From assembly GCA_009869945.1 (NCBI GenBank), contig WIXG01000061.1:186001-250000 (forward strand): a stretch of DNA of 64,000 nucleotides, given 5' to 3'. A model generated the notes under the pieces. That model ran no database searches, was not told the origin of the DNA, and saw nothing but the letters and a program-made list of their open reading frames with translations. Positions 1-14,800 of this stretch are shown piece after piece. The position numbers were made by a program, and so were the translations under genes. Each line of letters opens with the position of its first letter. Position 1 is the first letter of the stretch. The stretch comes from Mesaphorura yosii (Eukaryota; Arthropoda; Collembola; Poduromorpha; Tullbergiidae).

Positions 1-1216
1 TTGCATTGTGTGGTTACATTGTGCACATATTGTTCTGGATGAAACAGGCAGAAAATATCGGAATTATGATGGAAGCCACCCCGCTGTTCTGTTCTGTTCT
101 ACTCTGCTCTTCCTCGTCTTACAACTTTATTCCACCGGAACGAAGTTTACTCTTTTCTGCTTGTCAGTCGTAATGCGAAGTTATGGACTGACCCGCTTGA
201 TCCTTTGAGAACTGCCGATCAGAAGCTCCAAGCCAGAATCAGTATTAAACTGACGAAAATTAAAGGCTTGGTAATAATTCTGCCTTGTTAGCGTAAAAAA
301 CAAGCGCACCAGCAAGATTGAAGCCTGCATTGCATTGTTGAGATTAGAGAGTCCATCCTCTTTCGATGCTTCCCATTGAACTTGCACTGCATATATGCAA
401 TGTGTTATTATTGTATCAGTTTTCGTTGCCGTCTCGTGGATCGTGTTTTCACTTTCCAATTAGTCAATATACGCGTACGTAGATCACATTATGTCTGTTT
501 AGGCAGCAGCGCATTCGAGCCAATAGTGTTCAGGCTTCGTATTGCTAATAATGATGATAAATAACAACAATGTCCGATTGGAGACCGAGACGAGAAGAGA
601 AGAGATGTGGTAGTGATGATAAAAGAATCATTATCATCACCTGCATCATTTTCAGAGTAGACAGGCTATGCTTACGCTCATGGGAATGAATACATCACAT
701 CACTATCGCACATCCATCAGATGAAGAGCTCTCCAATTAACTTTTTCTTCGCACAAAGAAGCGACAGCGGGGTGTCACATTCTCTCATTTCCTAAATAAT
801 AGAGAAATATGTGCAGTGTGTTGAGCGTTGGCGTTGGTGTTGTAGCCAGAAGTTATTTATCAAATATGACAAAGATGTACGATTTCCTCAACTTCTCAAC
901 GTCATGCAGGTCTGTGTGGACCCTTCACGCAATAAACTTACGGCAGACGCGAATTATTAGCAAACATGTCAATAAAAGCATGCGAGACACGGTTATCGAT
1001 TTGCACAACTGTGTTTGTGATTTCCCTTTCCTCAAGGCGCTGCTGTCTCGATCTCGGATCTCGCCAATGCTATTCATAAAGTCTTAAGTTCCGGTCGGAT
1101 TCAATTACTTGACTGTTGGGTCCGATAGTTTGCGGACAACAAAATACGCTTTATTGACACTATAATGACATAGGAATGCTTAATATCACATTTTGAGAGC
1201 AATCTCACTCTTTACA
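1..1216. other. Non-coding stretch at left edge
   Basis: Only short overlapping open frames of under 95 codons occur, on both strands, with no recognisable domain or convincing splice-site series. I see no RNA gene or repeat here. Confidence 0.5.
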
Positions 1217-1777
1217 CTACACAATTCGCGTACGCTTTATTTTTGCATCACTTCTGCTGCTGCTGCATTTGATGGGTGAAATGAAACTGCTTTTGTGTCC
1301 ATCTGTCGAGTCGGTGCTTACGAATCCGAAGCAGGTTTGAATGTCCTTCTGTGACACCGGCGGTAAGTTTGGGTTCGGCGTGGACGTAACTGGATCATGA
1401 GTGTGGCGCTTCTTCCATTCAATGAGTCCTAGAAAAAGAGAAGAGACTTTAAACTTCTCCGCTGTAAACTTGGAAATTTTGCGATTAGCAGAATTTTTGT
1501 TACCTATGAATGAGTGAGTAAATGACCTCTTGATTGACACGACTTCCTTCACTTTACAGCGTTTCGACTTCACACCTGATGAATTGTGTTTATGTTGCAA
1601 CCGGATGCATTGTTTCGATTCAGATTCAGCACTTTGGTCTTGCTTGGACGCTTTCCTCGCTGATTGCCCTTTAGGAGTCTGCAGCCGGAGCACCGAAAAT
1701 TGATTAGACGCAGGTCTCATTCTTGGCCTGAGCTTGCTTCTGTAGTTTTCCATTAATTTGGATAGGAAATTACGCAC
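1217..1777 (-). CDS. Uncharacterised basic open frame (possible exon)
   Basis: This is the longest open frame of the left 16 kb, about 186 codons on the minus strand. The predicted protein is Lys/Arg/Ser-rich and shows no domain I recognise. Near plus position 1430 the minus strand reads a long pyrimidine tract ending in TAG, a good splice acceptor. A GTAAGC donor-like site lies further downstream near 1320, so the coding part may be a short internal exon (starting LIEWKKRHTHDP) rather than the whole frame. No partner exons could be linked. It could equally be chance open sequence in a gene-poor region. Confidence 0.2.
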   Translation of the reverse strand: MRNFLSKLMENYRSKLRPRMRPASNQFSVLRLQTPKGQSARKASKQDQSAESESKQCIRLQHKHNSSGVKSKRCKVKEVVSIKRSFTHSFIGNKNSANRKISKFTAEKFKVSSLFLGLIEWKKRHTHDPVTSTPNPNLPPVSQKDIQTCFGFVSTDSTDGHKSSFISPIKCSSSRSDAKIKRTRIV

Positions 1778-4700
1778 TTACAACTTCTTGCACAGTTCGT
1801 TCAGATTATTCGATTAAAACTTTGCACAAACTTTCACGAAAACAGGGAACTTGAAATATTAATTGAATATTTAGGTGCTCGTTCATTTGGAATTTATTGG
1901 GTATTCCGCCATTTTTGGTCGGACCGGAGGCCACAGTCGTCAGAGGCTGCATTCCATGCAAATCCCAACGCACCTTGTTATCTGTTGTCACGTGTGCATG
2001 ATTTTTAAGAAAGGGAGCATTTGCTGGTGATTCGATGAGAATTCAAATGAGCACAAAAATGGAGGGGTTGGCGATACCGAAGCCGAAGCGAGCTGTTTCA
2101 ATCAGCATCTTGTTGACTTAATAAATTTTTGATGTTGGCTCGTTCACATTCCTCGTTTCATCTCATTCAGGGCTCTCAATTATTCAGATTCATTCAAATT
2201 GTCACAAACTAATACAATAGCGGAATTAAATACGTATCCTTCCTCATATCCTACTTCGTTACGTGATTCCATTATATATGCGCCATGAATTCATGCGGAT
2301 GCAAAGCACCAAGCAGTGTGTAATTAACGTATACGTGCATTAGGTTATGTAAGTAATTTCACTAATTTGGTGGGTCAGAAGACAGTTGCTGAAGTCAATT
2401 CAGTGAATTGGAAGTCAAGTCGTGTCATGCTGATCAAAACACTGGCGTAGCGCAAAGCATTACGAAATAACATGGCTGAAAATCACGAAAGCCAAAGCGA
2501 TGATTCCAAGACCGAAAGACTGTAGGGCACAGCGCATGACAAGAGCTTAAAATAATAGACTAAACTCATTCCACAACGCAAAGCCGTCGAGAAACCACGA
2601 ATTTTCCGAATTTAAATTACAAAGTGGCAAACTAAAAGTTCTAAAAGCGTGAGAGAAGAAATAAGAATTACGAATTACAACGGGAGGTTTTCTTGTTAAC
2701 AAGGCGAGGAATCAGACAACGACGACATGATGTCATACAATCCGCCATCGCCACCCGCCTCTTGTCTCATCTTCTGAACTCGATCCCTTACTCCAAGAAG
2801 ACAAGACGGAGGAGCATGCACCAACGCTGGCTTTACATTTCACCAGCATATTTTGATGAGGTACAGAACGCCGAGCCTTGTTATTCTGGGTGAAGATAGG
2901 CACAAATTCCGATGCTCAATTCGTAGGATTAGCATTGCAAGGCAGGCGGGGAAAGAAGAAAGTTTTCCATCTCCATAATTTTACCTTACGAGATGAAAGT
3001 TTCAAGCCTCGCCTCTTCTCAGAAGACATTTCGTATTCATTTTAATCCGCACGGAAGTTTAACTTTGAACGTAGTTTCCGTAACTTTGGCTTGCAACACC
3101 GCGTCAACTTAAAACTTTTTCAATTCGTCTCTAGTCTTGTGCCTGTCTGAGCATTTGAAGGAATAAATTGATCCAGAAATTTCCGCGTCGCGTTTCTTCC
3201 TCTCCTCTCATGCTTTCTAGTCTAATGTAATAGTGGGCTCGCTTGGTCTCAGTTGGAGATGAATATTTGACGAGAATTTGGATTCCTGTAAAAATAAACC
3301 TTGGGGTTTGTTAAAAAGTTTTCTTTACCTCCTGGTCTTTTCCAGCGAAAGAGCAACATAACGAAAAAATTATGCTTATGACAGAGCGCTGAGTACTTGA
3401 TGATTTGCATCCATGATTTTATTCTCCACGTGCGAGACTCAACTTTTAAAGGTTTAAAGTGGTTGTCAGCATACCTTGTAATTCCAACTCAAAGAAATGC
3501 TAGCTCAGCTCCCAGCTCAAATCTCATCATCAACATCTCAGTCGCTTAATAAAGCCATCAATTACGAAGCGAACTACGCGCACTGCGAACAACTTACAAT
3601 ACTTCTTTGGTCGATCTTCATCATAAAAATTCATCACAGCAAGAAGCTTGAAGAAACAGATCAAATTATGATGTTTGGACATTTTCGTTTGCGCTGTCAA
3701 TGGAATTATTACGGAAAGGAAAGGGTGAAATGTAGAACTCCCAAGAACTCAGCGGGCAAATTATTACCTTGATCTTAGCCATGCCGCCCCGCATTTTCCA
3801 CATTTTTAACAAAAGTAAAGGTTAAAAGCTGAATAGAAAAGCAGCCGTAACCGTTAAGAAATGCAATGCGAATTTCCTGGTCGGACTCCTGAAGTGGTAA
3901 TTACAAAATATTTATGTTGTTGGTTCCTCGCCGAAAAAGTTGTCGCACGACGTGAATAATTGTAGCTCATGAAATCTGTCGCATAATCGCGCACACATCA
4001 ACTGACCGCTCGCTGTGGCACTTATTGACCGTGCGTACACAATAAAAATTGAGTTAGGCAATGTACGGCGTAGGAAGGAAGTCGAGGACCTCTGACCAAC
4101 GACAACAACGACGACCAACTGCTGTTGACATTTCAACAAAGGATTTTTGAGGATCTCAGTTCTTTATGACTCGATAACGATTCGGACGAGGTGAAGTTAA
4201 CAAGCAATGCAATGTTGAGTTTTGGTCATTCCTTTTCTCTTTCTCCTTCACCCCAACCCTGCATTGTAAATACAACATGACTGACTGAGTGGCTTGACAT
4301 CGAAATTATGTTAATAGCCGCGTAGAGTGGCGCTGTTCTCTGCATTGTATTGCGAAGATGTAAGTGCGAGTTTGGGGAGGACCATTTTTCAATTTATATC
4401 ACTTTGATGTGCGATGAATGCTGTAACCCTTTTATACTACGCAATCTTGTCCTGCCTGGCCTAGCATGGCTTTTCTTTGCCCTTCTTCACCCTTCATTCA
4501 ATTTTTTCTTCCTCTTTTCCTTAAAGCTGATTACATTACGAGTACGAGTAACGCAATATTGCATTCATGCACTTTAGGTTGTGTTTGCGGCGCAAGGGTA
4601 ACAATCGTCGTAATTCTCAGCTTAATCTTTTAGCAGCAGCACTTCAGCCTGGACTCTAAATATAAATACCCCAAAACGAAATTCATCGTTACTCGCATCC

Positions 4701-7700
4701 GCACTTTCTCTGCTTGCTGCGTTGCTCTAAATTAAAGCACTTTAACACTACACAGCGCAGAGCAGAAGATGCGTTGGCTCGTTAGCTGTTAACCGCAACC
4801 CGCGCCATGCCACGCCACAGACACGGACGTCACAAGCCTAAATGGTTGTCAGATGCGGTACGGTAATGCGACGTGGCTCATCAGTTGTTTCAAGCGGCTT
4901 AAAAATCGACGCTGTCAAAAGTACATTACGCTAATCCGAAAGATGTTAAAGATCTCTCAGCCAGTGCAGTCCAGAACAGAGCAGAGCGAGCCCAGCAACA
5001 GCGAGAGCGAGAGCCAAAAGAAAAACAAAGAAGTGAAATCAAAAGATTGCAAGAAATGTAGGGATTCTTGTCTGTCACGCAAACGCAAACGCGATACGCT
5101 TTCATTGGAATTCCTTCCAAGAAAAATATCGATCACTTATCTGTGTCTGTTTCAGTTCCCAGCATAACTTGGCCTCATCGATTAAAAATCATTACAAGCA
5201 ACATGTCTCAAATTATGGGTATTGGCCATTGAATATTGGCATTGGCAGCTTCTTTCTCATTTACATTTACATGCGCGTTATGACACTCGTCATCTCGTCT
5301 CGTTTGGCAGTCTGGCTACTCGTTTCGTTTCCAAGTACAGGCTCGAATCCGATCTTTTATCAGCTCACAAAAGAGAGCCTATCGTCATCTCGTATGTCAT
5401 ATATTCGTACCGTACGTATTCGTTGCAGGTATTACTGCACACTATTATTAAAGCGTTTTGTTAACTTTCTTTTGTTGCGAGAATCACAACAAAAGGAGCT
5501 GGGCTACTCCAGAACGACTACAAGTTGTTGTACAATATTTGGATAACAATATAAATATTATTACAACAGGGTCCTCTTTCTCTAGTGTATCTTTCGTAAA
5601 AAGTGAATAATAAAAGCGTAAACTCTGTCAAACATAATCCACAATCCACGCTGTAAATCATGCATTGTGAAGGTAATCATAATCATCATGTTACTTAAGA
5701 CGCTACAGCTACTTTCTGAGACGTTACCTTTGTTGTCAGTCTGGAAGGAGAACTCGTAACCGAATTCTGACGTCACGAGGTTAAAGTGTGGGAGCTGCAG
5801 ACGCTGGGCGCTGGCGAACTTGTAATTAGTTCAAATTACGCTGCCCTGCCCGACGCCCGAACTGAGTCTAGAATATTAATTCGGCTGTTTTTAACGCAAC
5901 GTAACGTAACAGACATTAATGGGCTCAATCCATTAAGGTGCCTACCTGCCTGCCATCGCGATGCACGTTGGTTGTGCGTACATTTGACGTATTACGACCG
6001 TGCAACGGTTAAGTAAAGTAGGAGTGGTGGCACTTACTCGGTTCCAAAAACATTTATACAGTGCCAGTGGGTGCCAGTGCCAGTCAAAATAACAATTTAT
6101 TTTCTTTTAACCCTTTTCCATCTCTGCTCTATCTGCCCTGCTGTTGGCATTACATCCGAGTGCATTATTCTTTATACGTGTATTTTTGGTGACTATCAAA
6201 ATATTTGTTTGTCATTCTAGTAAATGATGTTTATGAATACCATATATTATACGCACTCAAGTCAGCAGCAGCACATTCAGCATTCAGCTGGCTTTCTTTT
6301 TACCACGTCTGTGTCTGATCTGGGCTTTGGGTTCTTTTGTTTGAATATTGAGATGAGAAATGAAACCCTGAAATAATCCCTATTTATATCCTACTTGGCT
6401 TTGGCTGGTCTGCAGGTTGAGTTGAAGAAGTTAATGTCGGTCCGGATATCTCATATCATCATATTTCATGATTCTTGATTCATGATTCATGATTCATGAG
6501 CTATCATTTATCGTGCAATACGCGTTTCGTGCAGTGCGTCTACGTCTTGCGGCTGACTTTACTGTATTGTATTGGTCCTGAATATTATTAATAATAAGGT
6601 GTTACGATGATCCGCACATTTTGCACTTCATTTATACGTTATACGTGGCTTAGTGCCGTGACGCCGTAATTATGTAAAATGCGGCAATTGCAATAAGCGT
6701 GTGTGGATTCTGATGTCATTAAACCATGAGTTAAAATGGAATATAAGTGCCAAATAGCAGCATTGGACTTTCGAGCTGCTGCTGGCCGTTGGTCGAAATG
6801 TCATTTTACGTCTGTCAGCCGTCAGCTCAGCATCGTGCATGCAAATGTACCTCGCATTCACGACATTATTATATTAGCACTTATTATTTAACAGATATGC
6901 CTTTACAAGCTAAGAATAACAGTGACGAGTAGCATCAAGTTATCATTGTTTACAAGTGGAATTAGCAACTTGTTACTTATAATACAATAAGAAAAATGAA
7001 ATTAAAATCCGAGCTTTTTATTCATGAGCCTGGCTTGCCTGGTTAATCCTATAAGTATATGAGGTAATAATAAACTTAATTCCTATTAGAAGAGTTAATC
7101 GTAAAGAATCGTAAATCATAAAGTAAAGTAACGCGTACAGCAAGTAATGAGGTGTGACTGGCTTCTCATTTTGGACGCTTCAGTGAGAAGCAGAATACAA
7201 TGGCCTGCTATTTGCAGAAAGTAATGAAAACTGTGGTCATTCTTTTTCGCTCTAATGCGTATAATTCTTGTGGACGCGAACGAGTAACAAGAAATCGGTC
7301 AATTCAATAGAGTACAAAAGGGAAAATCAACAAAAGCAGTCGTATTACAGCTGTGCCGTGCCGCGCCGTGCATTGCTCGTGGCTCGTACTCGTAATGATT
7401 GCACAAAGCAAAGCACATAACGCTCCTCGTTTTCGCACAAAAGAAAGTTCACAGCCTCGCTCCCACACTCGTCTCCGTGGTGAAGTAGTTAGTCGAGCCG
7501 AGTAGAGGGTGGCGGTGGTCTTTTGTATGTTTTGTGATTTGTAGCTTAATCATGTGGAAAGTTGGGGAAATGTTCGAGTCAGGGATTCAGTGAACCATAA
7601 CAAATCTTTATGAACTCTACACGTCAACGGTACAATTGAAACGGGGCCTCTGTTTACACTACTATTTTACAAACAAGATGTGTAAATCGGATTTAATGTA

Positions 7701-8398
7701 GCGTGTGGCAGTGACGGCAGAACGCAGAAAGCTTGGTTGAATACCGAATTTGATTTAGTGTGACCAGCGCAGCTTCAGGACAATAAATTTGTCTGGTTTA
7801 ACAAATTTTAAAAATGATCACACGCTTTCACGTGTACTGGTACGCGTTTGTCTGAGTTGTAGTGAAATTTTGAATTATTGCGACGCTCCTTTATGATAAA
7901 CCGCAGAGACAGACAAATAAATTAAACCAAGCAATTTTCTGGCAATACGCCGGTCAGCCAAAAATCCTCGATCAACTTCGTGCTTCTGCTCCTGCTTGAT
8001 GGAGGCTCCTCTTCACACGTCCGACAACAAAAAGAGTACAACTCCACGCACACAAACGACGGCAATAACGAGTTGAACACAATGGAAGACACGATTTTTC
8101 AATTTTCATGGACAATTGACCATTGATCACTTCGGGTCCGTGTTTTGTCTGCCCTCGACACTTTCCTTCTCCGTCTTCTCCGTCCAGTTATCATTTTTCA
8201 GTGGAAAGCGGTTGAAGTACAAGGTTTATTAATTTCGGAGTGGCATTGTGCTGTCCATCGCCGATTTTCAAAAGTTCCATAAATCGCGTGCCTGAATTTG
8301 TTCAGACGAGATTTGATTTCTAATTCCAGCTCAATTTTTTAAAATAAGCTTAGGCCGAGGCGTATTCGACCGAAAGCAGAAAATAAGTAGATTGCTCA
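1778..8398. other. Gene-poor non-coding DNA
   Basis: There are scattered open frames of under 130 codons on both strands, none with a family signature or a linked exon chain. A TATAAATA box lies near 4661 inside a pyrimidine-rich segment, but no gene could be attached to it. A heptamer tandem repeat lies at 6467-6499 and is listed separately. This DNA may hold distal regulatory sequence for the developmental gene to its right, but nothing in the sequence proves that. Confidence 0.4.
6467..6499. repeat. Heptamer tandem repeat
   Basis: Four to five consecutive copies of CATGATT, one of them changed to CTTGATT, occur here. It is a short simple tandem repeat in non-coding DNA with no visible function. 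Confidence 0.8.
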
Positions 8399-8877
8399 TT
8401 GCAAAACCTTTCACTGGCATTTTCCATTAAAATGTTCAATTTTTGCTTTCGCCTTCAAAGAAGCAAAAATCAGCACGAGAACGAGATCAAACGAATCTCA
8501 CACGCTGTTGATGTATGGAATCAGTTGGAAGCTGATTACGAAATCTTTTTAAAAAGCAGCAGGAGAAAAAGTCAAAGGAATATCAAAACTATTACCGAGA
8601 ATTGCATTCCGGGAATGAACGGAAAGGAGAAGTAAAAGTGTAAATTTTAAAATCAAGGAGGCACGGGCACACAACAAGCGTGGATAAAAATTTAAATGTT
8701 AATGCCACAAAAGTAGCAAAATCAAATACATCGATTGGCGTTTTGAAACACAAATCACTCAGGCAAGGTGGAAAAAAATCAGGCACAAAGCGAATACCAA
8801 AAACAAATAATATTAAAGGACTTTATCGCCGTCGCCTTTCGCGTCTCAACAACGTTTTTAGAAAAATAAGTTATTAA
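8399..8877 (+). CDS. Weak two-part coding candidate
   Basis: Two Lys/Arg-rich open frames follow one another (8399-8635 and 8680-8877). The first has a plausibly folded segment (WNQLEADYEIFLK); the second is strongly basic and ends RLSRLNNVFRKISY. They lie in different frames, and the gap contains GTAAAAG, a possible but weak donor. The intron would be unusually short. No family is recognised. This is a low-confidence candidate, noted because the amino-acid content looks more protein-like than in neighbouring frames. Confidence 0.15.
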
Positions 8878-11800
8878 TGAAATATTACAGAAGCAAAATG
8901 GGTGAATTGTCAACACGAACGTAGGGCAATTCTTTCCAGGTTTAATAAACGAGATTACAAAGGAATTCAAAATTCAGTATTGCGATTGCGAAATTCCGGA
9001 AGACTTTCATTCCAAGCAACCAACTGGTGACGTGACGAAACGGCAAAATGCGCCAGGGTGCTAGTGCGCTGTAGCTTGTTGATTTTCCCTGATGTGATGT
9101 CTCCACACTCGAAGTCGATGAGATGCGAATGCGACGCCGGTGTTGATAATGATCAGCAACATGTCTCACACTCGTGCAAAGTACAAACGCAAACAGACTA
9201 GGCGAGGCAAGGAGAAGACGTTCTGTTTCTCGTCTCCCACCCGCCTGCCTGGCTAAATTGACAAAATGATAATGTCATCGAGTAAATTGTGAGAACTCGC
9301 ACAAATTAAATATAATGATATAATATTTCATTCTGCTGCTGCTAGCTGGCTTTCCCTCCATTAACATCACAGTAGTAGTAAAACAAAGCTCAAACTCCCA
9401 CCATCACTCAATTCCTGTCCTGTCTTTTTTGCTGCCAGAATTATTCTTATTATTCTTATTAGATGAAGTAATTTGATTACTGCTCTTGCGTTTTGAATGA
9501 CTCTGCTCTCCGTGCGTGTATTTTTTCATGAAAGGAGTAACAGAAGATAGAAGAGAGTTCAGAGGAAACAAGATGCAAAGAGGAGACTGTCGAGGCGCGA
9601 GATGGATCGGATGATGTTGATTTAGAAGTGAGATAAGTGGGAAAGTCAACAGTGCAGTAACAATGGGAGAGAAAGAGAATCCTTGCACTCCTCGCGTATC
9701 AAATGGAATAATGAAGGAAGGTACGCTCACACAGTTTATTTAAAAGACAAGTGCGATTGCGAGTGCGAGCTAAAGGCAGGAAAAATCGGGAGAAAGACAG
9801 GGCACATTGCCGTTGCACTGGCACGGTGGATCTCATCATCAGCTCGTCTTTTACTTCATTTTCATTCCAATTCCAATCCTGTGTACACAAGCCTTTTATT
9901 ATGGAACGAAAATATTGAGTACGTCTCGCCTTCTCAAATTCCCTCGAGTCCTTGTAATTCTGCTTCTCCATGCCAAGCGCCAAGCCATGTCGAGTTACGC
10001 TGAATGCTGATCCTGGTTCCTGATTCTTCTCTTTTGCCTGGTACTGGTGCCAGGACCAAGCCAGGGAGTCCCGGCAGTTGTGAGTGCAAGTGCTCTTGTG
10101 TGTCAAAACAAATACAAGAGCAAACATACAATAATAAACACATCAGTAAGAGTTTACTTGACTGGACTGACCTCACCCTTTCACTCACAGAGTTGTTTCA
10201 CTCCTTCTGTCTTGCGTTTCACGTCAGACTTGTCGTTTCGGTTTGCAAATCGCAAAAATACGCACCACGAGCTAATTCGTGGTTGTGCAAATTCTCCAGC
10301 TGTGACCACTAATGAGAAACAAGACAAATTATTTTATTAATGATTATGGCGAAACGCGGTAGGCTGGTGAAGACGTAGAGAAAAGTCTCCTTCCGAAGTT
10401 TGACATTTACGACTTCATAAGAGCCTGACTACCTTCTCGCATCGCGCAGTCGCGCTGCGTGCTTTCGTCGTGGTTCTTTATTTTTACGCCTCATTACACA
10501 AGTAGTCAACTCAACTCAACCCTCCTCATTGAAGTATGAAATGTGCTTGACAAATAAATGTCTCTTCAGTCCAACACCTCAGCTGCCATTTTCAGCCTAC
10601 GCGCGCACTGAATAGAATGTAAAACAAGGCAGAGCAGAAGGAGTGAAGTGAACAAATGAAGGAGTAAACATGATAATAATGACATGTGTAAGACAAAATG
10701 AAAATAATAATAAATGACAGGACAAGACAAACGAATTGTCTCGTTGAAATGCTCCACGACACAAGTGCCATTAGCAAGCAGGCAAGCAAGCATGGCCACG
10801 ATGAGCAGAAACAGAACAACTGCTTAATATTCATGCATATCTTTGTCATGCCATCTCATCATTGTCAAGTGACATTCATTCATGCTCTCAAGATGATTAT
10901 AATGATGATCCAGCTCCGACAGCAACGCGTCAGTCAGCATAGCAGCTACGACAAAATATCATGCTTAATTGGAAAGTCTTCCGTCAAACCTCAGCAGCGC
11001 AACGTTAAGAATAAGACGACAGAGACACCTGCTCACTTGTCTTTCTCACTGAACCAACGTTATTATGTCGGTTGCAATTGTGAAGGGCATTGGACTTTAA
11101 AATCCACTCCAACTCTTTCCCATTCCTCTTCCTTCTTCGCTATTCGTATTCATTCACAGACAAATAGACACTTCAATGAGCTCTTCATAATTTGTCAATT
11201 CGTCTCGTCCCGAGTCTCGAGTCGATGAAGCTGAACAACGCAACGAAGAGGCGAAGGCGAAGACATCTCAATTATCAGCCATAATTCAGAAAGAAGTCGT
11301 CATAATTAAATTATGCACGCCTGCAAGCACTGCGAATGCTCTTGCGATATTGCAATGTCAGTGACAAATTACAACTTCAAAATGGCAATCAGCTGCTGAA
11401 TTGTAAATAGCGGATTCTTCAAAGAGAAATTGCGTGAGACTCAACTGAAGTACAGTTTTTAGTTTTCATTTATTATCATTATCCAATTTCACGTATTTAT
11501 TTCGGCTTGAGTGTAATTGCACTGCAGTGCCGCTGCGGTGTGAATTCAGGTTAATTAAAATGTCCCTGCTAAAAGTTTGCTTGGGGCGAAAATTTTCAAG
11601 ATGCGGACTGCTGTTATGATTTGAATGAGGAACTGAATGAGGTCAATTCCTTCTTTTCGTGTATCGAGTTTCCCACCAAGTAGAATTTGTCTCAGATCCT
11701 GTGTCCGATTCTTGCCACGAACATGAACACGAATTCATTGCATTTGTCCATTTGTACTGTGAAGTGAAAACTTGTCAATCAGAAGCTGAAGAAGGCATTT

Positions 11801-14800
11801 CATTTCATTGGCCCAAACCATTCCATTATTCGTGGCGTGGCTTGGTTTTAACTTTAATCTAAACTCATTATCACTTTGGTGAAACAACCAACTTGTCAAT
11901 CCCTGACATTTGTGACGTTGATACCTCAAATTACTTCCCATCGCTCGATGCTCTGCTCACTGCTTCGTGTTACAGAGATAAGACTGGACAGCGAGCATTT
12001 AGTCCAGCACCAAGCTCTAGCTCCTTTCTGTCCATTCCAATTTCTTTAAGTATCAGATTACTTAAAATCCTCGTCTATGTCCACAATCTACTGTACAAAG
12101 GCCCATGTTACAAATTCAAATCCTTCTCCTGGTGTAAGCCAGTCGTAGTGTAGTCGTGTCGTGTCCAGTTGTCAAATAAAGACGGATGTTCGACCAGCAG
12201 CCAGCAATGAATGCAATGCGAGGAATTATTTACTGAGCGTATACAAAGAATGAATGAGTTGTGAAATCGAACCATTTGCACCTGCTTCCTACTTCATTCT
12301 CATTCCTCAGTCCTCACCTTTCGTGTCATGTCATTAATGCCAGTGCCAGCGTGATTATGCGCGATAACTGCTGACTGCTGCTGCAGGACTCCGTACTCTA
12401 TTTATTTAACTCTGTTTACAAATTGTGGGTTGACAATAGTAATTGACAACTACACATGTGGATAATAAAGATAATATGGAAATGCGAGAGAAAGACATGA
12501 ACAGAGTGTCGTATTGACTAAAATTAACACTTCAACACGAGGTTGGTCCTCGGCTGACTGTCAAATAGCGCTGCTTGTGCTTATGCTTGTCTTGCTTATA
12601 GAAAGTCAGTCGAATTTATACGTCTATGTGCTTGTGAATCAATGAAATATGACAGGAATCCTTCTGAATCATAACACGAGTGAATACTTTTCCCTTTATT
12701 CTTCCAACTCGCAGTGTATTTTTATTATTTACATATGTACTGATGGACTTGGTGCTTGAAGAGAGATCCACGACGTATCATGGCTTCATGCACGTCCTGC
12801 GTTATGCATACCATTAATTTAAGCAGGCCTCACGGCCTGGCACTTAAATGAAATACGTACACTTCGCTTCTTATAGCTTGGTCTGGAGTAGAACACGACA
12901 AGAATGTCACACTTTGTGAATATTTTATTCCATTTTCGATCCGAACTTCATGAGTACGTAAAAGAAAATACATTTGACACGTTATTTTGTTAGCTTAGCA
13001 TAGCAGGTAGGCAGAGCAGACGTAAGAAAACAAATACTGCATTCGAATTCGAAGCTCAAGTGCAATATCAGGAAACTCGTAAATGGCAACGGTGAGAGAT
13101 ACTCTGCTATAATATTCAGTATCCACTTTCTCGTCGTCTGCCTCTCACGTCTGCACCCATCAGCATGAATAAAATGTGTCACTCGTCAAATGGTGTAGGT
13201 GCGAGGACAATAACAAAATAACAATGACGAGATGCTTTCACATTCACTATTCTCGTCTTCGTATTTTACTTACACGACAATAATATTAGTATAAAATATG
13301 GAAACGTTTCAATGTAAACAAGATAAAATATCAGAATACATCGAAAAAGACGTGTCGATCTATCGATATTTGGAGTTGTGAATACTTTCCTTGAGTGTGT
13401 AACCGTTTTCTTCCCGTAGGAACCTTAGGGGTACCACTGTAGAAAATGCCCAAGATTAATTTTGTCTCCTCGAAAGTTTCCGAGTAAGAGCGACTGATCT
13501 CAACCAGTACAAATGCCATACTCCATAAAAATGCAAATTCAAGCAATAATTTAATGAAGTGGTTTAAATTAATGCTTAATTCATTAAATGTATGGACGGT
13601 TCGTCTAACTCGGTATGCTTAATGAAACAGGGTTCCTGCGGTTAGTTTGTAATAGAGTTTCTGCAACCAAAACACAAGCCAAATGTTGGCTGGTTGCTCC
13701 ATGCTGATGAGAAGTGAGGAATATATTTGTCAGACGTGTTAACATCAACACGGATAAAGGAATAGACACGACAGTTCCTAAAAAGTTATTTACTGAAGGG
13801 AAGAGGAGGACAACAAAATAAATTCTGTCCAGTCCACGAATTCCTCACCAATTACTATATTAGCTCGTGCTCGTGGCACGGCACAACACTCCAATGCTCC
13901 TTCCATGGCAGTTTTTAAGAGATTAGCCGCCGACGCGCCGACCCGTGCATAATCTGCGGTTAAGTATCCATTTCCTCATTTGCCATTTGAACGAGTTTGA
14001 TCCTTTACTACCTTTTTCAGCTTTAGCCAAGCTTGACACATGGTGAAATAGAATCCATTAGTCAATGACATTTTGTGGGTGGATCTGAGCAGGCGTGAAG
14101 GTTAAATTTAAGAATCGAAAAAGGCCAAAAAGGAGATCAAGAAGAGATAGATATGTTGAATGAGGAAAAATAGAAGAAAATCCCTTTAAGAACCCGTTCG
14201 AGTGGGCAGACATCGAAAAAAGCCAAATAATGCATCAAACTTGCCTTCATTCATACCGGTGAATTTTGGAACGATCAAACTAAGCGCAGGTTGCAGATGC
14301 AAATGGCGTGCGAAAAACTTTGCGAGTGATGTGAATTTTATTCAAACACAAACAAAAACGAAACCTTTGACCGAAAAATCATCAGCGTTAAGCAGATCAG
14401 GAGATCGGATTGGATGAATGACAGATTTCGTCTATTTCGACATCAGCCAGTCCATTATTGTTAGGTGAGAAAAGTAGAGGCTTAATAACTGATCCAGTAA
14501 TCCGCATATTATTCTCACTCTCGTTTCAGGGTTGAAAGGATCCAAGGGACTTAATTCTGCTGCCAGCCAGCCACTGCGTCATTATCACAGTTTATGAACT
14601 GGAGTGAGAGTTAATAGCTCAGCAGTATTTTGTATATGTATTTAACACCTAAATCTATGCTCCCAAATACTCACGGAACGAATTGCGAGATGAAAGGACG
14701 TGCTTTAAATGAATGATACAATAATAAGTTAAGTTTCATATCAATGAAGGATTTGGTTTTGTGATACGCATTGAATTCAATTCATTATTTGGCTGGTCGA

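Noticed and set aside
9699..10127. A 142-codon minus-strand frame, with overlapping frames on both strands
   Set aside because: Several unrelated frames overlap the same DNA on both strands; none shows a domain, exon chain or coding-like composition.
10698..11228. A 176-codon plus-strand frame
   Set aside because: Low-complexity, Gln/His/Ser-rich translation without a domain, conserved motif or splice partner; likely chance in AT-rich DNA.
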